Positions 10,201 to 20,080 of a DNA stretch of 64,000 bases are shown in pieces. A program made the translations under genes and the position numbers. How positions within the stretch are numbered: position 1 is the first letter of the stretch; each line of letters begins with the position of its first letter. Origin of the DNA: Lewinella sp. IMCC34191. Lineage in GTDB: Bacteria; Bacteroidota; Bacteroidia; Chitinophagales; Saprospiraceae. The notes under the pieces were generated by a model. The model saw only the letters and a list, made by a program, of their open reading frames with translations. It was not told where the DNA came from and searched no databases. The DNA lies in NCBI RefSeq assembly GCF_003390935.1, contig NZ_QNQZ01000004.1:310001-374000 (forward strand). Reading direction: 5' to 3'.

Positions 10201-11461
10201 TGGTAAGTCGCTTATGACTGGATTCGGCAAAGTAGATGAATCGATCGGACTCGTGAATCTTATCCTTTACCCAGTAAGGGGTAATACCATCCGAAATCAG
10301 GGATCGCGCGTCAACCGCGGGATCGTATATCCATACGGAAAAGCTGAGGCTGAAGCCCGTCTCATCCGTAAGAAAGATAACCTTACCGTCCCCAAAACTG
10401 GCCACCTCCGTAAACTTCCACCCTCGGTTACGGTAGCTTGACTGGCCATAAAAATTACGCAGCATATGGGTGCCGGCCTCGGTACCGTCCGTCACCCATA
10501 TCTGATCGTCTCTTCCTCCCGTTTTTCCGCGAAAGAAAAGATACTCGTCCGTCGCCAGGTATTTTCCGTACGCAAGGCTGGGAATGGTTCCGCTTCCATC
10601 CGGTCCGAAGGTAATTCGGTCGACTGCTCCCCCGACTGGATCGTACCGCATCAGGTAACTTCCGCTGGCGTCCGCGTCCACGATGATCAGGCCACCGTTC
10701 ACGAAGTAGGTCGGTATGGCATTTACGTATGCGTCATTCGGCGCGCCTTCGTAAACCAACCGTGTATCCTCGGGTCTGCCGGTACCATTGCGGTATACCT
10801 TCGCCCCGTCGCTGATGTAGATGGCATCCCCTGCTAGGTTGACCTCCGTAACCCCCTCCCCGCTGAATAGTAAGGCGGTTCCGGAAGCCGTACCATCGGA
10901 CAGGTATACGCCCCCCTGCGGATTGACGATGATAAGCTTACCGTTGTAATGATGGTACTTCAGTCTATTGATCCGGTTGGGTATCGTATCGGTACCGAGC
11001 AGTGGTTTGGCCACGTGGCCGTCAGTGGCCCAGAGCCGTTCGTCCGCAGTGAAGAAGACAAACTTATCGTCCACCGCTTGCAGGTCGAAGTAGGGTCTAC
11101 CCTGGTGCACCTGCGTTGGCTCGGTCGGATTACTGAAGGAAAAGTACTCGACAACGTAATCTTCCAGGTATCGGTCGTAATGGTAAACGGCAAGGGCCTT
11201 GTCGGTGACCGCCACCGGGCGTTGGCTGGCCACCAGCCCGCAGGCAACGGCAACCGGCTCTTGTTCCATCCCCGTGTAGTAGAGGCAATTCTCTGCCGCA
11301 TCGAGATAGTAAAAACCGCCCGGTGTAGGATAAACACCCCGAATATGATAAAGAGCTAAGTCCCGGTTGAGGTCGATCGTTTGAATTTCGTAGGGAAATT
11401 CCTGAGCCGCCATTCCCGAATAAAAGATCGAAAACAGCAGCCCCATAGCTAAATGGCGCAT
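7229..11461 (-). CDS. Giant T9SS-secreted propeller/SdrD_B/MopE protein, paralogue 1
   Basis: The product is 1410 residues, the last of four tandem paralogues in the direction of transcription. The order is: signal peptide (1-19); conserved start of the mature chain (EFPYEIQTIDLN) and a two-cysteine segment; an approximately 850-residue region with ELWxxDGT-type propeller motifs (VYLSDGTASGT, IWVTDGTEAGT, LYRTDGTAQGT); an SdrD_B/Cna-B-like domain from about 924 (YADSDEDGARSSGESG); a DUF11-like domain; a DPNDK domain from about 1140 (IRFQNTGNDTAFTV); a MopE-like motif at about 1283 (DADQDGYFFFEECND, then GNGIDENCDG); and a type A T9SS sorting domain from about 1334 (APNPTGG to LRLVRY). It should be exported across the outer membrane and anchored or released. 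The ligand is unknown. Its own upstream region resembles that of paralogue 4. Confidence 0.9.
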   Translation of the reverse strand: MRHLAMGLLFSIFYSGMAAQEFPYEIQTIDLNRDLALYHIRGVYPTPGGFYYLDAAENCLYYTGMEQEPVAVACGLVASQRPVAVTDKALAVYHYDRYLEDYVVEYFSFSNPTEPTQVHQGRPYFDLQAVDDKFVFFTADERLWATDGHVAKPLLGTDTIPNRINRLKYHHYNGKLIIVNPQGGVYLSDGTASGTALLFSGEGVTEVNLAGDAIYISDGAKVYRNGTGRPEDTRLVYEGAPNDAYVNAIPTYFVNGGLIIVDADASGSYLMRYDPVGGAVDRITFGPDGSGTIPSLAYGKYLATDEYLFFRGKTGGRDDQIWVTDGTEAGTHMLRNFYGQSSYRNRGWKFTEVASFGDGKVIFLTDETGFSLSFSVWIYDPAVDARSLISDGITPYWVKDKIHESDRFIYFAESSHKRLTKFDKANHRFSIITDDFDGANTTVRTLSDGKVFLSGSQGDQRGLMVFDTQTEDVSFISLPAPARDRRTNVQDFVRFNNTQYLLNYSEHFGVELYRTDGTAQGTVSVRSLGHKTGDAGISAFLPYENKLLISASSGDYLFDGLPDPPQLPDDLAFTPDRILGTWNGQAVLAGLYNIYLPEERRQVDLYVYAPTDETLSFSPMARIGKFVYQIQYHFTNSASGYLELVKADLGTGEVRIQMTTTFDNRPNFHFLHAVGDQLYFHWPGADDRFRLYSVDPTGADWQLTEILDTYRQSGPIIVQNGTCRFLAERNDGTATVFKLEPEAGVVSITTLDPEERFVKMLDLSGVEMVVTSRRIFDLETREPIYTVPDAGPAIVQVDVVGEEFFIAQRTGTVLNHLVWNPALGSLRELNAPLDFSGAIKDEKYTAVIGNTVLFGGAIDDGYIYYFYDGDVGRAVEVEYLSPGTLIPRGAGVVAFNGTYYYGGKDKDKGAELRYFTPPWASRLQGVVYADSDEDGARSSGESGLAGVKVVALQGEKYRWTYTDSTGAYTLELTPGQEYAVTVANSSCYETTSAGDSFVFPAASDTLLFHDFGVRTSGAAASVSGNLTSAPARCGFTVPFWLTVTNDGCISEAGQVRLNLHEELTVVYTDREPASNADGELVWNFADLGPGQQYQIRLRLRMPNEDYAGQPIEMPVTTSAVDANGNEFSNSFLYDDVLRCAIDPNDKRSSPSRPEESNSNYTQLDEEITYTIRFQNTGNDTAFTVFLEDQLSDKLDFDSFREVGSSHNGIPSVTDQGMLEVVFKNILLPDSTTNEPASHGYFTFAIRAREGLEDFTAIENTAGIFFDFNQPVITNTVSNTMVETLDADQDGYFFFEECNDTNAAINPGAAEIPGNGIDENCDGSDVSTSLPTFATRIVEVAPNPTGGMVAIRLADDIAVHYTLLDAHGRWVKQGHFVGSTSLNMSQLPAGVYLVRLVDRQGGSFSLRLVRY

Positions 11462-11560
11462 ACAATATGTATAGTGAGTGTGCTCTGAAGATAGGATAGA
11501 CGGTCGGTGACAAAGGCCATTCCGTTGGATTTAACCTTTATTTCCTGCGCTCCGCCGCCC
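11462..11560 (-). promoter_or_regulatory. Leader of paralogue 1, homologous to the leader of paralogue 4
   Basis: Two blocks match the region upstream of the gene at 20081-24349 at identical distances from the ATG: TATAGTGAGTGT (11470-11481, offset 9) and GGATTTAACCTTT (11527-11539, offset 66), both given as plus strand. A partly matching TATCTTC-type box lies between them, and a TTTG lies 17 nt further upstream on the minus strand. This probably marks a promoter and leader inherited by duplication. A dispersed-motif copy (CCTGCGCTCCGCCGCCC) fills 11544-11560, against the stop of paralogue 2. Confidence 0.45.
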
Positions 11561-14500
11561 CTATTGCCGGATAAGACGACGCATCAAACTCCCTCCTTTG
11601 CTATCCGATAAGCGAAGGAAATACATCCCGGACGGAAGATCGCTCAGATCGATCCGGGTACTTCCCTGAAATTCCGACTGGCGCACCCCTTGTCCCTGCG
11701 GACCGTAGACTTCGTAACGGCAAAGGTCATTGTTACTCAGCGTAAGCATCACCGCGGTTCGAGTCGGATTGGGCGCTAGTTTCACGATCCTGGCCGCGAA
11801 GGTCGACAGGGAAGTAGTCCCGTCCACCCCGTCGCAGTTTTCGTCCACGCCGTTGCCGGGGATTTCCTCTGCACCCGGGTTAATGGCGGCGTTCTGGTCG
11901 TTGCACTCCGCGAAGAAGTAGTAACCATCCTGATCCGCGTCCAGCGTTTCTACCAGGGTATTCTTCACCATATTGGTGATGACCGGCTGGTTAAAATCGA
12001 AGTAGATACCGGCGGTATTCTCGATGGCGGTGAAGTCGTCCAACCCCTCCTTCGCCGTGATCTCGAAGGTGAAGAAACCGTGGCTCGCCGGTTCGTTGGT
12101 CGTGCTGTCGGGCAGCAGGATGTTAGGGAAGAGCACCTCCAGATTGCCGCCTTCGGCCAGGGTCACGCGAAGATCACCGTGGCTGGCGGCAAGGGGTTTG
12201 AAGGTATCCCAGTCCAGCTCATCGGAGAGCTTGTCTTCCAGCCGCACGGTGAAGGCCGTGTCGTTGCCGGTATTTTGGAAACGGATCATGTAGGTGATCG
12301 CCTCGTCGAGTTGGGTATAATTGGAGTTGGTCTCTTCGCGGCGGCGGGGCCAGCTGCGCTTATCGTTGGGGTCGAAGGCGCAGGTCAAGACCTCGGCAAA
12401 CTGAAAAGTGTCCTGGGTGACCGCTTCTTCCTGGCCGTTAGCTTGTCCCCTCACCTCCATCGAAATCTGCTGTCCGGTAAGCTCTTCCTTCGGCATCCGT
12501 AGTTCCAGGTAAGTAGTCCACTGCTCTCCCGGATATAGACTCCCGTAACTCCAATTGAGAACGCTACTGTCCCCATCAATTTGGACTTCGTCCGCGGTAT
12601 ACACGAACTGGACGGCCGGGTGCAAATCTAGCGTGACCTCCCCACCCGCTAATTCCTGGCAGCCCTCGTTGGTAACCGTTATCCAGAACGACTCCGTGAA
12701 ACCACACTGGATGGAAAAATTGTCCATGCGCACCATCACGGCAGAAGTACTATTCGCTGGCGGCACGGCAAAGTCGTGAAAGAGGGGGGCGTCATTGATC
12801 GGGGTCACTTCCTTCCGCAGAATGGGGTTGAAGCGCTCGACGCATGCATCCCCCGGCAACCAGACCGTGTACTCCCCACCGACGTCCAGCCGGAAGCGGT
12901 AGGTCCCCTCCGCGTTCGTGTAGCCAGTGATCTTCCGGTCACCCCCCTCGACCACGACAGCTTGGTTTGCCAGGGCTGCCTCGCTCTCGTCCCGAATCCC
13001 GTTTTCGTTCTCATCCTGATAGACCGTACCCGAGAGTTCGGCGGTGAGCGCCGGGCGGAAGTGGTGGAGTTGCGCTCCCTTCTCCTCGTCAACGTACATA
13101 TAGAAGAATTCACCCTGAAAGGTGGTAATGATGGGGGCCGCCCGCTGGCTGATTCGCAGAGCAGGACTCGTTCCGATCGAGTATAAGCTATCCCGCTCAC
13201 CGTCGTAGAGCATATACTGTCGCTGCCCGTCGGTCCGTAGATAGGTAAACATTGCCTGCCGGCCCAGTACGGCAATATGGTCCTGTAGATCCCGGGCGGC
13301 TAGGCCCGGCCGGTCCAGTTCGAAGGGGTCGAGCTTCGCCCCCCGGTGGTCCAGTTTCGCGAAACTCACCGTTTCACCGGTAGCAACCGACAGCAGCAGG
13401 CGGTCCGCCACAGCCGCGGCCCGCCGAATGGTCACCCCGGCCGGTGCGGCGAAGAGCAGCCTTCCCGAGTGGGCCTCCACGATTTGTCGGCTGGTGACGG
13501 CCAGGTCCAGTTCTCCGAAGGAAATGATCTCGACGAGTGACTCTCCTTCCTCCATCTCAACGACCGTAGTCGGAGGAGCGTCCAGCGTAGCCCGGCGCAA
13601 CAGTCCATCCCCCCGTTCAGTAGCCGTCGCGTAGTAAATGATGTCGTCGTAAACAATGACTCGCCGTGCATTCGTTGCATAGTCCAGTACGGCCTCGTCT
13701 ACCAGTTCCGTGACTTTCGTCCGCATTCCGTAGCGCCACCAGACCATCTCATCCCCCGTACTGGCCGGCGTCGTGAAATAGAGATTGTCGCCCGCCCTCA
13801 CCATCTGTATATCGTAGTACCCCGCCGTTGAGTTGTCGTGCGGAAAATCGGTTTGCACACCGTATTCCGAGTACAGAGGATTGGATACGAGTGAGCCGTG
13901 CCGCACCACCGTGTTGCCGTAGTACACCAGCATATAAGCATAGTCCAGACCGAGCACCGCAGGGTTATAGCGGTAAGTGGAGCCAAATCCGAGCGCGCGC
14001 GGCGCGTCCGGTATAAAGATATCCGCGTCCCCGGCAAACACGGGTATGCCGTCGCGGGAACCCAGGTAACGCGTAGGGGGAGCATCTCCGGTGGGAAGCG
14101 TCCCCGAAGTAAGCTGGCCATCCTGGTAAGTATGGAAGCGGCCTTCCTCTACGGCGTAAAGCTTTTCTCCGTCCGGAAACAGCCCGGTAACGGCTGCATC
14201 TCCACTGCGATCGAACAGGCGGTAGACTACCTGCGTCCCCGCCGGTGTGCCGTCGGTGCGGTAGAGATAAGCCCCCTCGGAGTTCCGCGTGGCAATGAAA
14301 TAGGGCTCACCTTCCAGTTCAAGCCGCTGAATCCGAGAAAAGCCCTCGGCGATTACGACCGGCTCCGTCGGTTCACCGCGGCTCAGATCCAGCCCGGCCA
14401 GTTGGCCGTCCCCTTGCCCGATCAGGAGATAGCCGCTCTGCGTTACGAAGGTGCCCAGTCCGTGCTGGCTCACTCGCGCATAGTCAAAATATTTACCGGT

Positions 14501-15754
14501 CCGCTTGTCGTACTTCTGTATTTGCCCCTGGTTGTTTGCGTAGAACATCACCGCATCGTCGGTTTCGATCCCCGTGCTGCGCAGAAAGCCCAGGTATTCC
14601 GCATCGACCTCCACCGGGAAATTGGCATCTTTCGCGCTCTCGTACCGGTGCATCGGGCTACCGGTGTAGGACTCATCGGTCAGATAGAGTATATCCCCCT
14701 CCCGGGTCTCGAAGGCACCGAAGCGGTCCCGATCGCGCGTTGAGACCTTGGATTCGTTCAGGAAGCGGGTACCCTGCTCCGTACCGTCCGTGATTATGAG
14801 TTGACCCGCATAGTCATAAGAACCGTAAAAGATCAGGCGCCCGCCCGGTAGCCGTTGCATGTGTTTAAACCCGAATGTCTCAATGATCTCTTGCTCGGGT
14901 CCGTATCTGAAGGCCTCCACCGAGTCCACGCCCTTGCGAATGCGATTAATCCGATACCCGACCTCTTCCCAACTGGAGAAAATCAGATTCGAATCGTTCG
15001 CCGTGAAGTTGGCCAGGTAAGTGTACCGATCCCCCCGGTTCGGAACGGAGTAGATGATCTCCGAGCCTTCCTCCCCGTCAAGACGGTAGCGGTATAGATC
15101 GGTGTCGTAGAGGTTCCAGTAAATGCTACCGTCAAAGGCCCCGAATTGAAGGTTAAAGCCGGAAAACGCTGACTGATAAATTTTCCTGGTACCCTCTGGC
15201 GTCATGTCGGTGATCCAGATCGAGCTTCCCATCGTCAGCACCACCGCGTTCTGATAACCAAACTGAAGCCGTACCGGCTCCTCGGCGGGAAAGGCTTGGC
15301 TTAGGCCGTTAAGCTTCCCACTCCTATCCAGACTGACTAACTCCTCTCCGTTGCGAATGATGAGAAACTCCCCCTCCCCGGTTGCCCGGATCCCCTGTAG
15401 TTGATCCGTGGTCCGGTACACCGTGACGAGGCTGCGGGGATCCTGGCTATTGATGTAGTACACGAACGTACTATCGGATACGGAGCTGGCCGAGATAATG
15501 AACAGGTCTTCATTCCGCCAGTAGCGTGATTTTGCATCCCCTCCATCGCACACTAATTCCTGGGGCCTCGTCGTCAGGTCGGCGTAGTAAAAACAACCGT
15601 CATCCGCGGCGAGGTAGTAATGATCGCCCACCGTCGTAATCCCCACCCCGGGGGCATGGGTTCCCCTATTCAGTTCTTCCACCTCGATGGCAAAGGGCAA
15701 CTGAGCGGATAGGCCGAGAGCGTACAGTAGGAAAAAAGTAAAAAATATTCGCAT
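11561..15754 (-). CDS. Giant T9SS-secreted propeller/SdrD_B/MopE protein, paralogue 2
   Basis: The product is 1397 residues. A signal peptide (1-17) is followed by the shared mature N-terminus (QLPFAIEVEELN) and a cysteine pair. The propeller-like section carries TDGT motifs (LIITDGTEQGTRFL, LYRTDGTPAGTQVV). An SdrD_B-like domain begins near 905 (YQDENENGIRDESE), then a DUF11-like domain, a DPNDK domain near 1126, a MopE-like motif near 1270 (DADQDGYYFFAECND) and a type A T9SS sorting domain from about 1320 (APNPTRT). The last 270 or so residues are almost interchangeable with paralogue 4, whereas the propeller part is strongly diverged. Only 37 nt separate it from the stop of paralogue 3, so read-through from that gene is likely; a GGCGGAGCGCAGG-type motif copy sits in the gap. 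The role of the propeller is unknown. Confidence 0.9.
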   Translation of the reverse strand: MRIFFTFFLLYALGLSAQLPFAIEVEELNRGTHAPGVGITTVGDHYYLAADDGCFYYADLTTRPQELVCDGGDAKSRYWRNEDLFIISASSVSDSTFVYYINSQDPRSLVTVYRTTDQLQGIRATGEGEFLIIRNGEELVSLDRSGKLNGLSQAFPAEEPVRLQFGYQNAVVLTMGSSIWITDMTPEGTRKIYQSAFSGFNLQFGAFDGSIYWNLYDTDLYRYRLDGEEGSEIIYSVPNRGDRYTYLANFTANDSNLIFSSWEEVGYRINRIRKGVDSVEAFRYGPEQEIIETFGFKHMQRLPGGRLIFYGSYDYAGQLIITDGTEQGTRFLNESKVSTRDRDRFGAFETREGDILYLTDESYTGSPMHRYESAKDANFPVEVDAEYLGFLRSTGIETDDAVMFYANNQGQIQKYDKRTGKYFDYARVSQHGLGTFVTQSGYLLIGQGDGQLAGLDLSRGEPTEPVVIAEGFSRIQRLELEGEPYFIATRNSEGAYLYRTDGTPAGTQVVYRLFDRSGDAAVTGLFPDGEKLYAVEEGRFHTYQDGQLTSGTLPTGDAPPTRYLGSRDGIPVFAGDADIFIPDAPRALGFGSTYRYNPAVLGLDYAYMLVYYGNTVVRHGSLVSNPLYSEYGVQTDFPHDNSTAGYYDIQMVRAGDNLYFTTPASTGDEMVWWRYGMRTKVTELVDEAVLDYATNARRVIVYDDIIYYATATERGDGLLRRATLDAPPTTVVEMEEGESLVEIISFGELDLAVTSRQIVEAHSGRLLFAAPAGVTIRRAAAVADRLLLSVATGETVSFAKLDHRGAKLDPFELDRPGLAARDLQDHIAVLGRQAMFTYLRTDGQRQYMLYDGERDSLYSIGTSPALRISQRAAPIITTFQGEFFYMYVDEEKGAQLHHFRPALTAELSGTVYQDENENGIRDESEAALANQAVVVEGGDRKITGYTNAEGTYRFRLDVGGEYTVWLPGDACVERFNPILRKEVTPINDAPLFHDFAVPPANSTSAVMVRMDNFSIQCGFTESFWITVTNEGCQELAGGEVTLDLHPAVQFVYTADEVQIDGDSSVLNWSYGSLYPGEQWTTYLELRMPKEELTGQQISMEVRGQANGQEEAVTQDTFQFAEVLTCAFDPNDKRSWPRRREETNSNYTQLDEAITYMIRFQNTGNDTAFTVRLEDKLSDELDWDTFKPLAASHGDLRVTLAEGGNLEVLFPNILLPDSTTNEPASHGFFTFEITAKEGLDDFTAIENTAGIYFDFNQPVITNMVKNTLVETLDADQDGYYFFAECNDQNAAINPGAEEIPGNGVDENCDGVDGTTSLSTFAARIVKLAPNPTRTAVMLTLSNNDLCRYEVYGPQGQGVRQSEFQGSTRIDLSDLPSGMYFLRLSDSKGGSLMRRLIRQ

Positions 15755-15791
15755 ACTCTGATCTTAGTTGCGACGGAGCGCAGGTGAAATT

Positions 15792-18700
15792 CTAGTGGCG
15801 AACGATTCGCCGCGTCAGTCCTGCCCCACTCTCATCCGTGACGCGCAGCAGATACACACCCGCCGCCAAATCCGACAAATCGATACGCGTTTCCGTCCGG
15901 AAACCCGCCTCCGTTACCCGCCGGCCGCGCATACTGTACACCGCATAGCGGTAGTTCCCCCGATCGGCCAATCTCAGCCAGACCGCGTTCCCCGTCGGGT
16001 TCGGCGCCAGCGTCAAGATGCTGCTGCTGAAGGTCTGCAGCGCGGTCGTTCCGTCCGCCCCGTCGCAGTTTTCGTCGATACCGTTGCCGGCTATGTCCGG
16101 CATACCCGGGTTAATCAGGCTGTCCAGATCGTTGCACTCCTCGAAGAACAAGTAGCCGTCCCGGTCTGCGTCCAGGGATTCCACCAAGGTGCTCTTTACC
16201 GTGTTGGTGATCACCGGCCGGTTGAAGTCGAAGTAGATGCCGGCGGTGTTCTCGATGGCGGTGAATTCGTCCAGTCCCTCGCGGGCCAGGATCTCGAAGG
16301 TGAAAAAGCCATGGCTCTCCGGCTCGTTCGTGAGGCTGTCCACGAGCAGGATGTTCTTGTAGAGGACCTCCAGGTTACCCCCCTCCCGCAGGCTCACCCG
16401 GTAATCGTGGCTGCTGGCCAGGGGCCGGAAGGTATCCCAGTCGAGATCGTCGGAGAGCTTATCTTCCAGCCGCACGGTAAAAGCCGTGTCGTTGCCCGTG
16501 TTCTGGAAGCGGATCATGTAGGTCAGCGGCTCGTCCAGCTGGGTGTAGTTCGACATCGACTGCTCGGCCCTGCGGGGCCAGACGCGCTTGTCGTTAGGAT
16601 CGATGGCGCAACGCAGCACGTCATCGTACAGGAACGTATCGCGGACTGCCCGTCCTTCGCCGTCGGTGGTTAGCGTGTGCGTGAGGATCGGTATTTCCCG
16701 CCCCGTAAAATCCTCATTGGGCATCTTCAGTTCCAGGCGGATCCGATATTCGGTTCCCTGGGGCAGGTCGCCGTAAGCCCAGGTGAGAACCCTCCCTACG
16801 GTATCGGTCGGTTGCCGGTCGGCTCCGATGTAGGTCACTTCCTCGGGGAGTTCCAGACTCACGGTTCCCCCCTGTCGCTGACAACCCTCGTTGGTCACCG
16901 TCAGCCAAAAGGGTACGGTGAACCCGCAGCGCGCCGGAGCGGAAGCAAGATAGGGCCCCAGGCCAACGCCCGTCCCTTCGGTTACCACGGCGATATCATG
17001 CACGATCACCGTGTCGGCCACGGTCTCGAAGGTCAGGTCTTCTCCTCCCGACGAAGCATAGCAGCCCTGCAGGTCCGACAGTACCGTCACCTGCTCCTCC
17101 GCGGGGAGGGAAAGTTCGTAGTATCCGGAGCTGTCCGTAAAGGTAGAGTAGGTGACGGATCCCTCGGCCACGACGCGATAGTCGGCGATACCTTCTTCGT
17201 CCTGATCCGGTTGCTGGTTTCCGTTTCGATCCGCGAACACCCTCCCCTTTACGAGGCTTCCCCCGGGCGGCGTGAAGTAATGAAGCGAAAGACCGTAGAC
17301 GGGATGGGGGAAGAGATAGTAAAACGTATGGCCCGCTACCGCACTAAGCTGCCCCAATTCGGAAGGCAGCCGGCCCTCCGCAACCTTTCCAATCTCATAT
17401 AATGCCTCCTTCTCGCCGTCGTACAGAAAGAATTCCCGGTAGCCTTCCCGTGCGAGTTCCAGCATTACCGTTTTGCCCGAGCGCACGAGATTGCCCACCG
17501 GTACGGGTACTTCATCGAGGGGGCCCGCCTCACGCAGTAACTCGCTTAAGCCCCGACCGTCCGACCACAGGAAATACCCCACCTGACCGCTCTCTACTAT
17601 CTGGAGCAGGTAGCTTTTCTCCCCGAAGTACTCCAGGTCACGTATCCGCCTATCATCCTCGAGAACCAGCAGAACATTCTCGTTCCGGTCATCGATGATG
17701 CGCCGGTCGGTTACGAAATGGTCGTCGGGGGAAACATAGATTAGACGCTCATCCGCATACAGATCGGCCCGTATTTGGGTACGCCCTTCCGGTTGCATGC
17801 GGACAATTTTGCGGTCGCCATCGGGGTTCAGGGCACTGAAGTATATCCATCCGTTTCGCACCTGCGTGCCCGCCACCCCCTCACCGTACGAGCCCTTATC
17901 GTAGAGAGAATACAACAGGTTCAGGTCGCGACGAAACCAATTCATTTTGGTTCCGAGCTCTGCCTCGGCGTTATAGTAAAGTTTGGAGTCACCGAAGGCC
18001 GTTATCGCCAGTGCTTCCCTTCCGTTCACGCCTTCGTGGGTATGAACAGTGACCGCTCCGAAGTCTTGTGCCGGATCTAGTTCCATGAGATCCGTATTCT
18101 GCCCCTGGTAATACCAGCCATCATAGTCATTCACCACGCTCGTCCAGTAAATTCTCTCCCGTTGGATGACCGGCTGGGAATGGCCGTAGGCACCGAGTGA
18201 GAATGCCCGCTTGGAATCAGGTAAGACAACAACCTGACTATCACGGACGAACACCGGTTCCCCGGCGGCCATACCGAGGTACTGCCCCGGCGGTTGGCTG
18301 ACAATTCCGGGCAGGGTATCCAGGTAATCGTCCCGGTACCGCAAGAGCCGGTCTTCACCGTACAAGTACAGCTCCGTGTCGCTGCCGTGGAGGCTACTTA
18401 CGGTAGCATCCCCGGTGTGGTTGAACATACCGTAGACCTTCTCGGTGCCCTCCACTGTACCGTCCGTACGGTAGAAATCCGTTTCACCGCCTGACCTTTC
18501 GCAGACGAAAAAGCGATCCTCGCCGAAGTCCAGAAACCTCCGGCTCACGCACCCGTTAATCAGAATTGTCGGTTCGCGTACTTCGGGTACGTTCAGGTCG
18601 TACACAACGAGGCTCTGGTGGTACGGTTCGCCCCAGTTAGGCGTAACCAGCAGGCGTTCCCCACTCAGCATTCTTCGGCCGAAGAGGCCATAGCGGATTT

Positions 18701-20012
18701 CAGCCACCGGATTGATCGTAAGCGTAGCTTTGTCGAGTCGGTTCAGGGTGTCGCTTACATTCGGGTCGCTGAAATAGATCGCTTCTTCCGTTTGGGCAAT
18801 ATCGTAGATGCGGGGCCCTAGCGCAACGCCGTTGACGTTTACCGTATCCGGTACTTCGTCGGCCCGGGGAAGCCGTACGATAATGTTTGTATCCGCGTGC
18901 CGCTTTGCTACGAAGATGTCGCCTTCGGAGGATTCGACAAAACTTGTAAAAAGGGAGTGTTCGGTATTCCACTGGGGGTCGATGACCCGAGTACCGGCAT
19001 CGCTGCCGTCACTCAGTAGCATGGCTTCCGGCAGTCCGTCAACTTGGGAAAAGACGAAGCGTTGTGAGTACCGGAGTTGGTCCATCGAGGTACTTGAGCC
19101 TATTACGAGTGGCTCCCCCCCCTCCCCGATGCGCAGAATCTCGCTGCTATCCGCTCCAAACACATATCTCCTGATCGCGTATTTCGCCCCCTCCTGCCGG
19201 GCACTAAAAATTAGCGTATCGGTACCGATCAGGCTATGGAATGCCCGCACATCGGCACCGTAGCTGTCCGTGACCGCGGGGGGACTATAGAACAATTCCG
19301 CCTCATCTGACGCACCGACGGTAAAGCGATACAGGCTTTGGTCAGCAGCCTGTAGGACGATCTCATTACCCACCCGGTTTGGTAAATTGATGTTATAGTC
19401 CAGTGTGGTATCCAGGATAACTTTCGTGCCATTAGCCGTCCAATCGGTGATCCAGAGTCGATTGGCGACGGTGAAGAGACTGACGTCCCCGAAATGCCCT
19501 TCTACCCGCAGATCAGTGGGGCTCGCGCCCAGGTCTTCGGAAAGTTGCACCAGCGATGCAGTTTCGACCGAAACCACATACAGTCTATGGTCTGAATCTA
19601 CCATTAGCATTCTCCCGTCCGCTTCAGCATACACCGGCGTCAGCGCCAGGGCTTCCGAAACTATGGGAGCGAACACTTTAGGATTGTCTTCGGTGGCGTA
19701 GAAAATATAGGTCGAGTCCGTAGGCACACTGCGGTTGACAATGAGGAAGGTGTTCCTCCCGTCCCGACGGGTGTAGACCTTCGCGTCGGAGAAGCAGCGG
19801 ATAAGTTCTGGTTGGACGGTAGGGGAACCATAGTAGACGCACTCCTCATCGGCAACCAGGTGGTAATGGTTCTCGCGTAAACCGATTTCAAACTGCGGCG
19901 TGATGGGTGCCGTATTCAGATCTTCCACTTGAATCTCAAAGGGAAGGTCCTGCGCACTCGCCCGTGTCCACAGGCAAACCAAAAACATACATAACCAAAT
20001 GATACGGAGCAT
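15792..20012 (-). CDS. Giant T9SS-secreted propeller/SdrD_B/MopE protein, paralogue 3
   Basis: The product is 1406 residues with the same architecture as its neighbours. It has a signal peptide (1-20, ending RASA), a shared mature N-terminus (DLPFEIQVEDLN) and a cysteine pair; TDGT-type motifs (LWITDWTANGT, MLLSDGSDAGT, FYRTDGTVEGT); an SdrD_B-like domain near 919 (FADRNGNQQPDQDEEG); a DUF11-like domain; a DPNDK domain near 1137; a MopE-like motif near 1281 (DADRDGYLFFEECND); and a T9SS sorting domain from about 1332 (APNPTGN). Its MopE segment differs from the others in having DLDSLINPG where they have AAINPG. The gene lies 68 nt downstream of paralogue 4, with no clear promoter or terminator in the gap, so the two probably share a transcript. 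Confidence 0.9.
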   Translation of the reverse strand: MLRIIWLCMFLVCLWTRASAQDLPFEIQVEDLNTAPITPQFEIGLRENHYHLVADEECVYYGSPTVQPELIRCFSDAKVYTRRDGRNTFLIVNRSVPTDSTYIFYATEDNPKVFAPIVSEALALTPVYAEADGRMLMVDSDHRLYVVSVETASLVQLSEDLGASPTDLRVEGHFGDVSLFTVANRLWITDWTANGTKVILDTTLDYNINLPNRVGNEIVLQAADQSLYRFTVGASDEAELFYSPPAVTDSYGADVRAFHSLIGTDTLIFSARQEGAKYAIRRYVFGADSSEILRIGEGGEPLVIGSSTSMDQLRYSQRFVFSQVDGLPEAMLLSDGSDAGTRVIDPQWNTEHSLFTSFVESSEGDIFVAKRHADTNIIVRLPRADEVPDTVNVNGVALGPRIYDIAQTEEAIYFSDPNVSDTLNRLDKATLTINPVAEIRYGLFGRRMLSGERLLVTPNWGEPYHQSLVVYDLNVPEVREPTILINGCVSRRFLDFGEDRFFVCERSGGETDFYRTDGTVEGTEKVYGMFNHTGDATVSSLHGSDTELYLYGEDRLLRYRDDYLDTLPGIVSQPPGQYLGMAAGEPVFVRDSQVVVLPDSKRAFSLGAYGHSQPVIQRERIYWTSVVNDYDGWYYQGQNTDLMELDPAQDFGAVTVHTHEGVNGREALAITAFGDSKLYYNAEAELGTKMNWFRRDLNLLYSLYDKGSYGEGVAGTQVRNGWIYFSALNPDGDRKIVRMQPEGRTQIRADLYADERLIYVSPDDHFVTDRRIIDDRNENVLLVLEDDRRIRDLEYFGEKSYLLQIVESGQVGYFLWSDGRGLSELLREAGPLDEVPVPVGNLVRSGKTVMLELAREGYREFFLYDGEKEALYEIGKVAEGRLPSELGQLSAVAGHTFYYLFPHPVYGLSLHYFTPPGGSLVKGRVFADRNGNQQPDQDEEGIADYRVVAEGSVTYSTFTDSSGYYELSLPAEEQVTVLSDLQGCYASSGGEDLTFETVADTVIVHDIAVVTEGTGVGLGPYLASAPARCGFTVPFWLTVTNEGCQRQGGTVSLELPEEVTYIGADRQPTDTVGRVLTWAYGDLPQGTEYRIRLELKMPNEDFTGREIPILTHTLTTDGEGRAVRDTFLYDDVLRCAIDPNDKRVWPRRAEQSMSNYTQLDEPLTYMIRFQNTGNDTAFTVRLEDKLSDDLDWDTFRPLASSHDYRVSLREGGNLEVLYKNILLVDSLTNEPESHGFFTFEILAREGLDEFTAIENTAGIYFDFNRPVITNTVKSTLVESLDADRDGYLFFEECNDLDSLINPGMPDIAGNGIDENCDGADGTTALQTFSSSILTLAPNPTGNAVWLRLADRGNYRYAVYSMRGRRVTEAGFRTETRIDLSDLAAGVYLLRVTDESGAGLTRRIVRH

Positions 20013-20080
20013 TAACCAAAAATTCTTGATGTTGACGTAATCTAGTCGTGGTTTTCACCGGGCGCCGAACGGGCGCCGGC